64,000 nucleotides of DNA, taken from Aricia agestis. Its lineage: Eukaryota > Arthropoda > Insecta > Lepidoptera > Lycaenidae. Positions 63,931 through 64,000 of this stretch are shown one piece after another. Numbering within the stretch: the first letter of the stretch is position 1; each line of letters begins with the position of its first letter. The translations under genes were made by a program, and so were the position numbers. The notes below the pieces were generated by a model. It was not told the origin of the DNA. It saw only the letters and a list, made by a program, of their open reading frames with translations, and made no database searches. The stretch covers positions 5,153,501 through 5,217,500 of the forward strand of contig NC_056419.1 of the NCBI RefSeq assembly GCF_905147365.1, in the 5' to 3' direction.

Positions 63931-64000
63931 ATACTGTACTTTGAGTCCTGGAAGAGACATAGGATACTTTTTATCCCGGAAATGTACGGTGCCGCAGGCT

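Larger units (their letters stand above)
63355..64000 (-). repeat. RTE-type tail split by two insertions, cut by window end
   Basis: One part is 63355-63420 (ATTATAAATGCGAAGTGTGT, TACCTCTTC); the rest of the same inverted tail resumes at about 63943 (ACTTTGAGTCCTGGAAGAGA, ATAGGATACTTTTTATCCCG). Between them lie a repeat at 63424-63562 and a 330-bp retroposon at 63596-63930. Confidence 0.65.

Overview
This window looks like a repeat-rich, AT-rich stretch of an insect nuclear genome, most likely a moth or butterfly. The signs are several copies of tRNA-derived SINEs, R1-like and RTE-like non-LTR retrotransposons, many short LINE tails ending near ATATTAGTATGG, TA-, TAA- and 8-bp-TSD MITEs, and a very common 330-bp retroposon with a CCCTACCC-type pyrimidine tract and an A tail. 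I cannot name the species. I see no bacterial, plasmid or viral gene system, no rRNA, no CRISPR and no free-standing tRNA gene. Almost every recognisable coding segment belongs to a mobile element.

Layout. 1-12.5 kb: small foldback MITEs, RTE-type tails, a broken LINE C-terminus (2875-3144, minus), a tandem array ending in a perfect hairpin (6060-6254), and a Harbinger-like MITE with an expanded 15-bp array (10837-11104). 12.5-30 kb: a MITE split by a retroposon (12530-13095), SINE, retroposon and RTE-tail copies, and long AT-rich stretches in which I recognise nothing. 30-42 kb: a 1.1-kb TIR element (30887-31999), an 8-bp-TSD MITE carrying long poly-G and poly-C runs (33768-33949), two SINEs with clear 11-bp TSDs, and a few weak candidate host exons (best at 37748-37910 and around 40.0-40.8 kb). 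42-48 kb: a nearly intact, full-length R1-type LINE on the minus strand with a 13-bp TSD and one apparent frameshift. 50.6-53.9 kb: an RTE-like LINE whose 5' half (endonuclease) is inverted relative to its 3' half (reverse transcriptase), with a 31-bp overlap at the breakpoints and a near-perfect 14-bp TSD, which is the signature of twin priming. 56-61 kb: a compound foldback, a 5'-truncated LINE ending in a C2H2 finger with a 13-bp TSD, a TIR-like element, and a complete 1.35-kb LTR mini-retrotransposon with 150-bp LTRs and a 5-bp TSD. 61-64 kb: retroposon and SINE copies, one unassigned minus-strand open frame, and a nested RTE tail at the right edge.

How the parts relate. The LINEs probably supplied the machinery that moved the SINEs and retroposons, though no LINE/SINE 3'-end pair could be matched here. 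The LTR mini-element has a gag-like frame but no protease, reverse transcriptase or integrase, so it would need enzymes from elsewhere. A second theme is a set of perfect or near-perfect inverted repeats with spacers of only 1-7 nt and no terminal duplications. They look like snap-back replication products rather than transposons. Exon calls are inference from splice-site-like context and open frame only; no host gene is recognised with confidence.
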